Shown one piece after another: positions 44,422 through 53,752 of a stretch of 64,000 nt of DNA. Made by a program: the position numbers and the translations under genes. Numbering within the stretch: position 1 is the stretch's first letter; every line of letters starts with the position of its first letter. The notes beneath the pieces are model-generated. The model was given only the letters and a program-made list of their open reading frames with translations. It did no database searches and had not been told where the DNA came from. This stretch comes from Microvirga ossetica (GTDB lineage: Bacteria > Pseudomonadota > Alphaproteobacteria > Rhizobiales > Beijerinckiaceae): assembly GCF_002741015.1 (NCBI RefSeq), contig NZ_CP016617.1:992001-1056000 (forward strand), given 5' to 3'.

Positions 44422-46185
44422 TCAGATCAGCTGCCCAGGGTTATTGAGATATTTCGACTTCATGGCTTCCAAGGACCGGTAACTCAGCGCCGCGACCGTG
44501 TTGGTCGGGTTGTAGCCCGCGTTCTGCGGGAAGGCTGACGCTCCATGAATGAAGACGTTCGGCACATCCCAGCTCTGAAGGTAAGTGTTGGCAGCCGAGG
44601 CCGCACGATCGGTGCCGATGATGGCCCCGCCCGTTGTGTGCGTCGTCTGATAAGGCACGATGCTGAACGGCACTGGCGGCAGCGAGATCTTCACGTGCAT
44701 CGGGTTGGTGGCACGTGCTATTTCCGTTATTCTGTCGGTCAGGAATTGCCGCATCTTCAGGTCGTTCTGGGGGAAATCGAAAGTCACGCGCAGAAGCGGC
44801 ATGCCATAGGCATCGCGATAAGTAGGATCGAGATCGATATAGTTCGTCCGCCGTGCCGTGCTGCCGCCATGCGCCTGGATGGTGTAGGAACGATCGTACC
44901 AATCATGCAGGGCCCTTTTCCAGCCTGAGCCCCAGGATGGCGTCCCGTCGGGCAGCACTGTCTGCTGGATCGGGCGCGCGCCCGTGGTCTGTCCCAAGAT
45001 GTATCCACCGCCGATGAAACCATGTGGGCCATGGTCGAAATTGTCAGCGTTAAACTCGTCGATCGTCATCCCCATCGCGCCGGCGCCCGCATAGGCGTTC
45101 ATGCGTTTGTCCGCGTAGAACGGGTAGATGAAGGACATGGTCTGATAGGCAAAATTCTTGCCAACTACACCCTGTCCCGTTGCCGGATCGTAGGGCTGCC
45201 CGATGCCCGAGGTGAGCATCAGGCGCACGTTGTGCATCTGGAAGGCGCAGAGCAGCACAAGGTCTGCGGGCTGGAAGGTCTCGCGGCCTGCGATGTCGAA
45301 ATAGGTGACCCCGCGCGCGGCCTTGCTGTCAGGCGTGAGTTCAATACGCGTCACATGGCTGTCGCAGCGCAATTCGAAATTCGGGCTCTTGAGAGCGACC
45401 GGCAGGACAGTGTTGAATGGAGTTGCTTTCGACCAGTTGTAGCAGCCATAGCGCTCGCAGAAGCCACAATAGGTGCAGGGGCCCATCTGAACGCCATCGG
45501 GGGTCGTATAGGAGTCCTGGCTCATGTTCGAGGCGGGTTGCGGAAACGGCTTGTAGCCAAGCCGCCTGGCTCCCTCGGCGAAGAGACGCGGACCGAGGCC
45601 CTGCTTCAGAGGGGGCGTCGGGTACTCGCGTGAGCGAGGAGCCTCGAAAGGATTGCCTCCCTCCTGGACGGCTCCCTTCAGGTTCCCGGCCTTGCCCGAT
45701 GTCCCGCAGACATATTCGAATTTGTCGTAATAGGGCTCCAGCTCATCATATGTCACGCCCCAGTCCTGGATGGTCAGCTCAGGATCGATGAAGTTCTTGC
45801 CGTAGCGCTGTTCGTTATGGCTCCTCATCTGGAAATCCGCAGGCTGGAAGCGCCAATGTTGGCCGTTCCAATGCAGCCCGGCGCCGCCCAATCCCTCACC
45901 GAGCAGGAAGGCTCCGAGCCGACGCATGGGAAGAGCAGCCTCGTCCGGCTTGTTGCGGAAGGTCAGCGTCTCGCGTGCAAGGTTTTGAAAGATCTCGCCG
46001 CGGGAGTTCCACTTGATCTCGTCCAGCGCCTGCGGCGCGGCAAAGTCCGGAATCGTGTCGCGATAGCCGCCGCGCTCGAAGCCCACGATCCGCAGTCCGG
46101 TGTCGGCGAGCTCGCGGGCGGCAATGCTGCCCGTCCAGCCCATTCCGATGATGACGACATCTACATGGGGCATCTCGCGTGGCAT
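44422..46185 (-). CDS. GMC-type dehydrogenase flavoprotein (gluconate/glucose dehydrogenase alpha-like)
   Basis: About 587 residues. The FAD dinucleotide fold is DVVIIGMGWTGSIAARELAD. The C-terminal GMC signature is HTTGGAIIGTDRAAS, followed by NVFIHGASAFPQNAGYNPTN. The segment GPCTYCGFCERYGCYNWSKA holds the cysteine group seen in FAD-glucose dehydrogenase alpha subunits, where it binds a 3Fe-4S cluster. It oxidises a sugar or alcohol and passes electrons to the cytochrome encoded upstream. ATG at 46185 follows GGGAGG, better than the frame start 18 bases earlier. There is no own signal peptide; it is probably co-exported with subunit 3. Confidence 0.9.
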   Translation of the reverse strand: MPREMPHVDVVIIGMGWTGSIAARELADTGLRIVGFERGGYRDTIPDFAAPQALDEIKWNSRGEIFQNLARETLTFRNKPDEAALPMRRLGAFLLGEGLGGAGLHWNGQHWRFQPADFQMRSHNEQRYGKNFIDPELTIQDWGVTYDELEPYYDKFEYVCGTSGKAGNLKGAVQEGGNPFEAPRSREYPTPPLKQGLGPRLFAEGARRLGYKPFPQPASNMSQDSYTTPDGVQMGPCTYCGFCERYGCYNWSKATPFNTVLPVALKSPNFELRCDSHVTRIELTPDSKAARGVTYFDIAGRETFQPADLVLLCAFQMHNVRLMLTSGIGQPYDPATGQGVVGKNFAYQTMSFIYPFYADKRMNAYAGAGAMGMTIDEFNADNFDHGPHGFIGGGYILGQTTGARPIQQTVLPDGTPSWGSGWKRALHDWYDRSYTIQAHGGSTARRTNYIDLDPTYRDAYGMPLLRVTFDFPQNDLKMRQFLTDRITEIARATNPMHVKISLPPVPFSIVPYQTTHTTGGAIIGTDRAASAANTYLQSWDVPNVFIHGASAFPQNAGYNPTNTVAALSYRSLEAMKSKYLNNPGQLI

Positions 46186-46199
46186 GCAGACCTCCCGAT

Positions 46200-46961
46200 T
46201 CAAGGGCCGATAGCGATCGGCTCGATCTCGTAGAGTTCACCATTGAGGTCGACTGCTGGCGTCAGGACCGGATTAGCGCCAGGGAAGTTGATCATGCGCC
46301 AAGCACCCATGTCACGGTTTCCGCCGTAGAGCGGATCACCGAGATAGCCTTCGACAGTGTTCTGCCAGAGAATCTGAAAGAAGGTTGCCGACGAGACGCC
46401 ATCGAGTTCGATCTTGCCGCTTTCCAACAGTGTCAGAACCTCGTCTTGATCAGCTGGGGCGAGTTCGACGAAGCGCTTGCTCTTGCTCCCAAGGCACCAT
46501 CGGTCGAGTGCCAGAAATCCGGTGCGATAGATCTGGGCTGGGGTCAGAGCGAGTTGCCAGCCCTGGGAACGGGTGCCTTCGGCCCATGGCCCCGCCATGT
46601 ACCAGCGCGTGGCCGCGCCGAATTGACCGCCAAGCTCTCGGTCGACGAAGGTCACGACTCCGGCCTCCACGCCTCCTGGGCCGAAATCGTCTGCAGGGAT
46701 GAGCCGGTCGACCATGGCGGTCAACGTCTCCACCTCGGCGCTCGTCAGGAAGCGATAGCCCTGAGGACCGGGGGCGGGAATCTGGCCGGGGCGTGGTAGC
46801 TGGTTTTGAGGAGCGACCGGTGCAGGCTGCGGCGTTCCGGCCGGTGCAGGCGCCTGGGCCCTGACTGCATCGGCTACGAGCGCTGTTGCGGCTGCCCCTA
46901 CTACGAGGAAGTGACGCCGCGACGGGTTTATTACAGGCCGCTCATCGGATGAGTTGGTCAT
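46200..46961 (-). CDS. gluconate 2-dehydrogenase subunit 3 family protein (TAT-exported)
   Basis: About 253 residues. The twin-arginine signal is SRRHFLVVGAAATALVADAV followed by RAQA. A Pro-rich linker precedes the subunit-3 domain (FLTSAEVETLTAMVDRLIPA, DDFGPGGVEAGVVTFVDREL). In related dehydrogenases this gamma subunit is needed for export and maturation of the flavoprotein. The start at 46961 lies 11 bp after the cytochrome gene stop; the flavoprotein follows 14 bp downstream. Clear three-gene operon. Confidence 0.9.
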   Translation of the reverse strand: MTNSSDERPVINPSRRHFLVVGAAATALVADAVRAQAPAPAGTPQPAPVAPQNQLPRPGQIPAPGPQGYRFLTSAEVETLTAMVDRLIPADDFGPGGVEAGVVTFVDRELGGQFGAATRWYMAGPWAEGTRSQGWQLALTPAQIYRTGFLALDRWCLGSKSKRFVELAPADQDEVLTLLESGKIELDGVSSATFFQILWQNTVEGYLGDPLYGGNRDMGAWRMINFPGANPVLTPAVDLNGELYEIEPIAIGP

Positions 46962-46972
46962 GGTAGCGCTCG

Positions 46973-48544
46973 CTATTTGAGGCTCTCGAGATAGGCGACC
47001 ACATTCTGACGGTCCTGATCGGATTTGATCCCTGGGAAGGTCATGTAGGTTCCTGGGGCGTAGCCGCGCGGGTTCCTGAGAAAGGCATCGAGATTGGCCT
47101 GGTTCCAATTTCCCTGATGGGCCTTCAATGCATTTGAATACCGGTAGTCGGATATACCAGCGATCGGCCGTGCCGTGGTTCCGAACAGGTTGGGACCAAC
47201 CCGTGTGGCTCCACCCTTCTCAAATGTATGACAGGCTGCGCAGGCACGCTGAGCCACAGCTTTTCCATGCACCGGATCGGGACCGCCGGCTCCGGCGGGA
47301 GGTGGTATCGCGGCGGCGGTTAGGGTCGCTGCCGAATCGCCTGATGCGGCTGTGGGGCCGGTCGCGCCCTCCCCAGGAGCAGCCTTCGGATCTGAGGACC
47401 ATCCTGTCGGGTTGGATGGAGCGGTGGGAGGACTTGAGGTCGACGGCCTCGGACCAGGCGGTTCTGCACTGGCCTGAAGGTTTGCATTCCCGCCCGCGTT
47501 GGGAGAATTCTCGGCCATTTCCGTTCCAAAATACTGGGCAATCGCGCGACGCCAATCTGGGTCCTGCAAGAGTGTATTGATATCTTGGTCGCGGATCTGT
47601 GGTGCGTTCTCGACCTTGCTCGCCGGGACCCGGAGCGAAGGACGGTCCCATTCTCCGCTGAACGTTAGGATGCTGTAGGGGATGATCACCCGGTCTCGAT
47701 CCCAGCCGAGGAAGCCTCCTGATTCAAGCATCACGTATTGTGTCTGTCCCGTGACTTTGTCGATGATCAGATTGGCAACCCGGCCCAAGGTGCGGCCCGT
47801 ATTGTCAGGATCCACCACCTCAGAGCCGATCAGATCGCGCGAGGAAAGGAAGAAAGGCATGTTTGGCGCACCTATAGTCGCAGATTGCCGTGTCTGCGGA
47901 ACCGATGCGGCCTGAGGCTGGGCGCTAGCCTGAGCCTGCCCGGCACGCGTTTGAGGCTGGTTGGACACTGTGGACTGAGCGGGATTCTGAGGCGTCGCTG
48001 GGGCCTGAGATTGAGATTGCGCCTCGGCAGCTTGACCTGCGGTATCGGGCGGACTGCCCTGACGACCTGCTTGGCCGGGTTCTGCACTTTGCCGAGCCGC
48101 CTCAACCGCTCCGGGAGATGTAGCTCCCGGAGACACAGCTCCGGAAGGCGGCGACGGAGCTGCGTTCGCATTGGCGTTCGCTCCGGACCTCGGATCGGTC
48201 GATGCTCTCTGTGCGGGTGCGGCAGGCTCGGACGGCTTATTGGCGCGAGCAGGCTCCTGAAGGCCGGCCATTGGGGTTGATAGCTGTATGGGCGGGAGGA
48301 CAGGCAATTGCAGGAATTGGAGAGCTTGTGACGTTGCCGCTTCGCATCCCGCTGCATCCCGCGCCTTGAGCCTCGCTTCTGCCTCGGTCACGAGCGGTGC
48401 TGCGCGAGTTTGCACATCCGGCGCGGCTCTTGGAAGGGCGGTCTGAATGCGGGTCAAATTCTCGGCACAGCTCGCCCAGACAACCGTGGGGCCAAGGGCG
48501 GAAAGTGCTGCACACGAGAGCAGGCGTGTGAGTCGACGACGCAT
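46973..48544 (-). CDS. periplasmic PRC-barrel/cytochrome c fusion
   Basis: About 523 residues. Signal peptide RRRLTRLLSCAALSALGPTV to VWA; a Pro/Ala/Gln-rich linker (about 90-215); a PRC-barrel domain (FFLSSRDLIGSEVVDPDNTG, LIIDKVTGQTQYVMLESGGF); another low-complexity linker; and a C-terminal class I cytochrome c with CAACH haem site and axial Met in YMTFPGIKS. It is upstream of subunit 3 and the GMC flavoprotein and is their likely electron acceptor. Related dehydrogenases use a tri-haem cytochrome, so one haem plus a PRC barrel is unusual. Confidence 0.85.
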   Translation of the reverse strand: MRRRLTRLLSCAALSALGPTVVWASCAENLTRIQTALPRAAPDVQTRAAPLVTEAEARLKARDAAGCEAATSQALQFLQLPVLPPIQLSTPMAGLQEPARANKPSEPAAPAQRASTDPRSGANANANAAPSPPSGAVSPGATSPGAVEAARQSAEPGQAGRQGSPPDTAGQAAEAQSQSQAPATPQNPAQSTVSNQPQTRAGQAQASAQPQAASVPQTRQSATIGAPNMPFFLSSRDLIGSEVVDPDNTGRTLGRVANLIIDKVTGQTQYVMLESGGFLGWDRDRVIIPYSILTFSGEWDRPSLRVPASKVENAPQIRDQDINTLLQDPDWRRAIAQYFGTEMAENSPNAGGNANLQASAEPPGPRPSTSSPPTAPSNPTGWSSDPKAAPGEGATGPTAASGDSAATLTAAAIPPPAGAGGPDPVHGKAVAQRACAACHTFEKGGATRVGPNLFGTTARPIAGISDYRYSNALKAHQGNWNQANLDAFLRNPRGYAPGTYMTFPGIKSDQDRQNVVAYLESLK

Positions 48545-48844
48545 GTTTAAGCGTCCTCTCTCTGGTCTGGCCGGGCAGCGACGCCACTGTTCACGATCGA
48601 CCTGGACCAATATCGAGCACCCTCATAGGCACGTTTTGGCCAACAGGCACACGCAACTTGAAGTCCTGCTTCTGATCGTCATGATGATACTCCTGAGAAA
48701 CCTACCCTGCAATGAGAGAACCGCCCAAGCGAGACCGGCCGCGAGATGGGGGCAGACCAGACACTGTCTGACTGATGTTTATCCTTCGTCCAAGTTGCCG
48801 AGGTTTACTGAGCAAACCTGGCGTGCTCCCTTCGACGGTTGGTT

Positions 48845-50455
48845 TCAGAGCGGGAGTTCTACTCCACCTTCCCTCTTACAGGCGACACTCGCTTCCTCCA
48901 GGTCGAGCTCACGTTCGATGCGTCGGCGCCCTTCATCAGTGATCCGTCCCTCCTGCAACAGCCGGTAAATGAATTCTCGCTCGGCAGTAATCAGCTCCAT
49001 CCTGAGTTCCGCCGCTACAAAGTCGGTATCGGGCCGGTCGGCCATATTGCCCGGCAACCGCCCAACACGATATTCGTGACGGGCCCGCAGCGTTGCCAGC
49101 GCCTCAGGTGGAATCTGGCCATCGGCCGCCCGCTGATCGAGCCGGCATTGTACCAGGGCCAGCGCTTCTGCCCGTGCGGCCAGCTCGGCTTCGTGCTCAC
49201 GCTGGCGCTCGTCGATAGTGTCGTTCGACAAACCCAGCCAGCGGACGACGCTCGGCAACAATAGTCCCTGTCCAACGAGAGTGATGATGATAACGCCGAA
49301 GGTAATGGAGAGAATGAGATCGCGGAGGGGAAACGGGGTGCCGGTTGCGGTGGTCAGTGGAATGGCCAGTGCCGCCGCGAGCGAGACGACGCCACGTATA
49401 CCCACAAACGCAAGGACGAAGGCATACTGCCAATGCGGAGACGGGTCTCGGCGCGCCAGCGATGAGCTTAGCCAGCGCGGCAAATAGACCGCCGGGAACA
49501 CCCATAGGAATCGCGCAATGATCACCACCGCAGTGGTGATCAGCACTGCCAGCACAAGGTCGCGCAGCAGGAACGTGTCCCCTTGCTCGAGGAGCGTTCG
49601 GGCCTGCAGGCCGGTCACCAAAAAGACAAAGCCTTCGAGCCAATAGACAATCAAATCCCAGAAAAAGATCCCTTGCAGCCGCGTCGCCGCCGGAATGAGC
49701 AGCGGCCCGTTCCAGCTCACAAACAGCCCGGCGGCCACTGTCGCCAACACGCCCGATCCGCCCAAATGCTCAGGAGCCCAGAACGCGACATAGGGCGTCA
49801 TCAACGACAGCGTAATTTCGACGCGAGCGTCCCGTGCCCAGCGCCGCAAGCGGAGGCTCAGCCAACCAACGGCAATGCCGTAGCCGATCTCGCCAACCAC
49901 GATCACGGCGAACGTCCCGGCGGCCTGGCCGAGGGAGAAGAGACCAGTGCTCACCGCGGCAATCGCGAAGCGGTACAGGATCAGAGCCGTGGCATCATTG
50001 GCGAGGCCCTCACCTTCGAGCACGACCAAGAGCCGGCGCGGCAGGCCCAACCGCTTAGCGATGGCCAGGGGTGCGACCACATCGGGTGGCGCCACAATGG
50101 CGCCGAGCACGAAGGCGACCGCGAGCGGGATGCCGAGCAGCCAATGGACGGTGACCGCCACCGCACAGGTGGTGAAGATGACGCAGCCGAACGCCAGGAG
50201 CGTGATCGGGCGCAGGTTGAACCGGAATTCACGCCAGCTCATGGCGACGCCAGCCGAATAGATCAGCGGTGGCAGGATGCCGAGCAGGACCAGTTCAGGC
50301 GCTAGCTCGATCTGGGGCAGGCCTGGCACGAGAGCAAATCCGATGCCGGCGATGACGAGAAGGATCGACGGAGCGGTGTTGAGCCGCCGGGCGAGGATGG
50401 CGACGACGACCAGCACCACGAGAAGCAGCAACAGCGTTTGGATCGTTGCCGTCAT
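48845..50455 (-). CDS. CPA1-family Na+/H+ antiporter
   Basis: 536 residues. About 12 membrane helices occupy residues 1-405 (TLLLLLVVLVVVAILARRLN; the Asp motif VVAPPDVVAPLAIAKRLGLP; LEGEGLANDATALILYRFA with the ion-binding ND pair). A cytoplasmic tail of about 120 residues, rich in Glu/Arg, ends the protein. It exchanges Na+ (or K+) for protons. It stands alone on the minus strand. Confidence 0.9.
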   Translation of the reverse strand: MTATIQTLLLLLVVLVVVAILARRLNTAPSILLVIAGIGFALVPGLPQIELAPELVLLGILPPLIYSAGVAMSWREFRFNLRPITLLAFGCVIFTTCAVAVTVHWLLGIPLAVAFVLGAIVAPPDVVAPLAIAKRLGLPRRLLVVLEGEGLANDATALILYRFAIAAVSTGLFSLGQAAGTFAVIVVGEIGYGIAVGWLSLRLRRWARDARVEITLSLMTPYVAFWAPEHLGGSGVLATVAAGLFVSWNGPLLIPAATRLQGIFFWDLIVYWLEGFVFLVTGLQARTLLEQGDTFLLRDLVLAVLITTAVVIIARFLWVFPAVYLPRWLSSSLARRDPSPHWQYAFVLAFVGIRGVVSLAAALAIPLTTATGTPFPLRDLILSITFGVIIITLVGQGLLLPSVVRWLGLSNDTIDERQREHEAELAARAEALALVQCRLDQRAADGQIPPEALATLRARHEYRVGRLPGNMADRPDTDFVAAELRMELITAEREFIYRLLQEGRITDEGRRRIERELDLEEASVACKREGGVELPL

Positions 50456-50703
50456 GCCTCACATCATGTTTAATATCATCGACCGAAGCAATATCGCGCC
50501 GCTCATGATCGAACCTATGGTGGGGGTACCTGACGGGTCGATAATTTCGTCCAAGACACCGTCATCATTCAAGTTCATAATGCGACTTCAAAGTGAGGTG
50601 CTCGCAGGTGGCGCGAGTGAACCGCCTAGCTAGACTGCCAATGGGCGTTGCCCCCTGATATGGGCCATCATGCGGACCCCTTCGCCTACAAAAGGACAGC
50701 CTC

Positions 50704-51183
50704 ATGCCGAGCCATCCTGCCGCCGCTCAATCGACAAACGTTGATTGGAGCCAACTGACCGAACTCGCAAGGTGTTTGCCGACGCAACTCGCGGCTGCTT
50801 ACGCTCATGAGCACAAACAGGTTCACACCCTGCATGCTGGTCAACAGGAAGAAGCTGTCGACCGGCTGATCGGCGTTCTTGTGACCATGTGGACGAGTTT
50901 AGCAAGATATTACCCAGCTGGCCATTTTAAGGAAAAGGACTTGGAGGCCTTCTTCCGAGGTTATCTCGCCAACAGGCAAGCTTGGCGGTCTCTGCTGGTG
51001 CATGGGGAATCTCCCAATCCGATTAAAGCACTCGAGGTCAAGCGGGCGGTCCTGGCGGATGCGGAGGATGCCGTGGCTGACACAGTTGCAGCAATTTTTC
51101 GTGGAAATGATCGCGTGATGCTGAACCTGTGGACCGACTGGTGGAGTGAAGCAAAAGCGGTGCGTGACAGACCACCTCAATGA
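50704..51183 (+). CDS. hypothetical helical protein (159 aa)
   Basis: ATG at 50704 has AAAGGACAGCC upstream. The product is soluble and largely helical: WSQLTELARCLPTQLAAAYA, EEAVDRLIGVLVTMWTSLAR, DAEDAVADTVAAIFRGNDRV, with aromatic residues at the end (LNLWTDWWSE). No recognised family. It is followed by about 220 bp before the DUF2171 gene. Confidence 0.6.
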   Translation: MPSHPAAAQSTNVDWSQLTELARCLPTQLAAAYAHEHKQVHTLHAGQQEEAVDRLIGVLVTMWTSLARYYPAGHFKEKDLEAFFRGYLANRQAWRSLLVHGESPNPIKALEVKRAVLADAEDAVADTVAAIFRGNDRVMLNLWTDWWSEAKAVRDRPPQ

Positions 51184-51401
51184 GAGTGCGTCGCAAGTTT
51201 AAGGCGATGGCGGAAAATGACTGAGGCTTGGCATTGTTACTGGAACCTGAGCGGCGCCTGATCCGAGCAGCTGACTTTCCTGGTTAAGCCGCTGCTGGCG
51301 TCGCAAGCTGTCGTTGGCTCTCCACCTTGGTCAGCCGAAAAGAACGTAATTCGTACGGGAGCCCTTAAGGCTGTATTCACGATGAAAGCAGGAGAAGACA
51401 C

Positions 51402-51656
51402 ATGGCAGCTATTCCCACAATCAGAGAGCACATGGAGGTGATCGGTGCTGACGGTGTTCACATCGGCACCGTCGACCGGCTGGAGGGAAACCGCATCAAG
51501 CTGACGAAGAAGGACAGTGGCCAAGGCTCTCACGAGGGCCACCATCACTACATTGCGACGGCTCTTGTCGCGGAAGTCGACGGGGACAAGGTGCGTCTGT
51601 CCGCGAACGCCGATGTGGCCATCACCTTCGAGGAGGAGGCGGACGGGAGTGCCTAG
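51402..51656 (+). CDS. DUF2171 family protein
   Basis: An 84-residue PRC-barrel-like small protein: IREHMEVIGADGVHIGTVDR, LEGNRIKLTKKDSGQGSHEG, HHHYIATALVAEVDGDKVRL. This is the DUF2171 pattern, with a His-rich middle. Stress-linked in related bacteria, function unknown. It is followed by a good hairpin (51674-51702) and then msrA. Confidence 0.85.
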   Translation: MAAIPTIREHMEVIGADGVHIGTVDRLEGNRIKLTKKDSGQGSHEGHHHYIATALVAEVDGDKVRLSANADVAITFEEEADGSA

Positions 51657-51673
51657 GCACTATCGGCCTTAGA

Positions 51674-51702
51674 GGGGAGGAACGGCCTTAGGCTTCCTCC
51701 CC
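51674..51702 (+). terminator. terminator-like hairpin after the DUF2171 gene
   Basis: GGGGAGGAA (51674-51682) pairs with TTCCTCCCC (51694-51702) over 9 bp with an 11-nt loop. It is followed only by TTCG, so the T-tail is weak. It lies 18 bp after the stop. Confidence 0.5.
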
Positions 51703-51777
51703 TTCGAAGGCTGGCATCAAGCTGGAAGGCCTAGGTTGGCGGCGGAGGCCAGTCGGAGACATTGAAGGAGGCAAAGC

Positions 51778-52353
51778 ATGGCGACATCAACCGAACGTGC
51801 AGTCCTTGCCGGGGGCTGCTTTTGGGGCATGCAGGATTTGATCCGCCGCTATCCGGGCGTGGTCTCAACGCGTGTCGGCTATACGGGTGGCAACGTTCCT
51901 AATGCCACCTACCGCAACCATGGAACCCACGCGGAATCCATCGAGATCATCTTTGATCCCGCTACGATCAGTTACCGGAAGATTCTCGAATTCTTCTTTC
52001 AGATCCACGATCCGACCACACAGAACCGCCAAGGCAACGATGTTGGGGAGAGCTATCGTTCAGCAATCTTTTACACGAGCGATGAGCAGAAACGGGTTGC
52101 AGAAGACACGATCGCCGATGTCAATGCGTCGGGGCTCTGGCCGGGCAAGGTAGTCACAAAAGTCGCTCCAGCCGGCGATTTCTGGCAGGCCGAGCCCGAA
52201 CATCAGGACTACCTTGAACGGCTTCCGAATGGCTACACCTGTCATTTCGTCCGACCCGGCTGGAAGCTCCCGGCCCGAGAAAGCACTGCTCCGGAGCAAG
52301 TAAATGTGGCGTTGGTGCCTAGAGACCTTGCAGTGCCAATCAAGGCCTCATGA
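51778..52353 (+). CDS. msrA: peptide methionine (S)-S-oxide reductase
   Basis: 191 residues. Catalytic Cys14 is in [20 protein letters not shown], with further MsrA signatures [20 protein letters not shown] and [20 protein letters not shown]. It reduces methionine-S-sulfoxide in oxidised proteins. ATG at 51778 follows GAAGGAGG. The substrate-proximal His/Glu residues are present. Resolving cysteines near the C-terminus are not obvious, apart from YTCHFVRPG. Confidence 0.95.
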   Translation: MATSTERAVLAGGCFWGMQDLIRRYPGVVSTRVGYTGGNVPNATYRNHGTHAESIEIIFDPATISYRKILEFFFQIHDPTTQNRQGNDVGESYRSAIFYTSDEQKRVAEDTIADVNASGLWPGKVVTKVAPAGDFWQAEPEHQDYLERLPNGYTCHFVRPGWKLPARESTAPEQVNVALVPRDLAVPIKAS

Positions 52354-52522
52354 CATTGGGAGAAAGCAGGTCGTTAGCAACAACCAATTCAGTGGGGACG
52401 GGCCAACTTCACTCAAAATGAGGGCTGATGTATTGGGCAACACCTCAATCGTGCTCTAGAGAGGCTGTCGGGGGACGACCCACCGAGTCCGGAGCAATTG
52501 GTAGTCTCCAAGCATCCGCTGG

Positions 52523-52675
52523 TCACTGCGCCGACGTCACCTGCCAAACCGTGCCGCCGGTATCGTCGGCAATCGGCAGGGCGCCGGACCTGTCAATGGC
52601 GACGCCGACAGGCCGTCCCCGCGCCTCCTGATCGTTCAGGAAGCCGGTCACCATCTCCTGCGCCTTGTCACCCGG
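52523..52675 (-). pseudogene. PQQ-dependent sugar dehydrogenase, C-terminal remnant
   Basis: The minus-strand frame QEMVTGFLNDQEARGRPVGV, then AIDRSGALPIADDTGGTVWQ, VTSAQ and a stop matches the last 45-50 residues of sorbosone/sugar dehydrogenases (GRPVGVA-D, GALLVADD, G-VWRVT). Nothing upstream continues it. The rest of 52354-52973 shows no gene. Confidence 0.6.
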
Positions 52676-52973
52676 TCAGGGTAGCAAGCGAAGTCCGCGA
52701 CGGAAGGGCTGCCAGTTCATTGGTCTCTCCTACGTCGTGCAAAGCAGCAATCTCAGGATGGGCTCTGGTCCTGATATGCGTGCCCACGGGCCAGCACCGC
52801 CCAGGCACAGTCAGACCATCCCATTAGCCGACCAATGCCAAACGCGCGCGAACATTACAGTCAGCTTGGTGAACTAGGTTGAGGCTCCCAAGGCTGATGG
52901 CGCATCGCTGAAGGATGTCGCTCCCTCCTCCCAAAGCCTTGCAGCAAGACCTACAGCCTATCCTGTGCCCGAT

Positions 52974-53357
52974 CTAAGTCCCTGGCAATGGTGCCCGGAC
53001 CATCCAAATGCCGACGGTGAGGATCACGCCCACCGCGACAATGAAGCCGATAAAGCCCACCGAAACGCCGTCCCACCTGTGATGAGCCGCATCGGGTTTC
53101 CAGTTGCCTCCAGTCCAGCGCTCCACGGTCTCATAATAGCGGGCCACCGCGACACTGAAGGGAGTTGGTGGCGTGCCGGCAGCCTCATCATCGGTGCCGA
53201 GAGGGGCTCCACTGGGATCTAACATCGGATTCTTGTCCCCAGTCCGACCACTATCAATGTCGCCCTGGAGCATCGCCACAGTCGGGCGGTCGGAGGACGG
53301 GGGTGGATCCATCGGCGTGATGGTGTGGGTTGGGGAGATATCAGAATGATCCGTCAA
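52974..53357 (-). CDS. hypothetical protein with C-terminal membrane helix
   Basis: About 127 residues. A polar, Pro/Asp-rich N-terminal 85 residues (THTITPMDPPPSSDRPTVAM) leads to TPFSVAVARYYETVERWTGG, WDGVSV and one membrane helix (FIGFIVAVGVILTVGIWMV) near the end. AGGAGG sits 6 nt before a TTG at 53357, which decides the start over an ATG 18 bases upstream that lacks one. Function unknown. Confidence 0.5.
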   Translation of the reverse strand: MTDHSDISPTHTITPMDPPPSSDRPTVAMLQGDIDSGRTGDKNPMLDPSGAPLGTDDEAAGTPPTPFSVAVARYYETVERWTGGNWKPDAAHHRWDGVSVGFIGFIVAVGVILTVGIWMVRAPLPGT

Positions 53358-53375
53358 GCGACCCTCCTGGATCAT

Positions 53376-53752
53376 GGGCCAGTCGCGCTGGATAATACGG
53401 CACTCACTCAGACTCAGACACGAACATGCCGCATCGTGCCACCTGCTCAACTGCCTTTCCTGACCGGGCTGTGCAGAACCGCTGAAGGAGACCATGGTAG
53501 GCCCTCAGGCTTGAGACCCGAACACCTTTGTCCAATCATGCTTCATGGCGACGGCGAGACATCTGTTTTCGCAGCCAGGATGGAAATGGACACGCGCAAG
53601 CTGTCTTACCTTGGTGAATTTGTTACGATGCTCCCGTCGTCGCGACCGGGCCCGAATCGTTCGACGGACGCGTATCTTGCCCGCCATCGCCCAATCACGA
53701 GACAGCGGCGCCGGTCCTGCCGGGCGGCTACGTGGCAAGGGATCGCATCCCC
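53376..53752. other. intergenic stretch, no gene recognised
   Basis: About 375 bp between divergent genes. No family-like frame and no clear promoter boxes seen. Confidence 0.3.
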
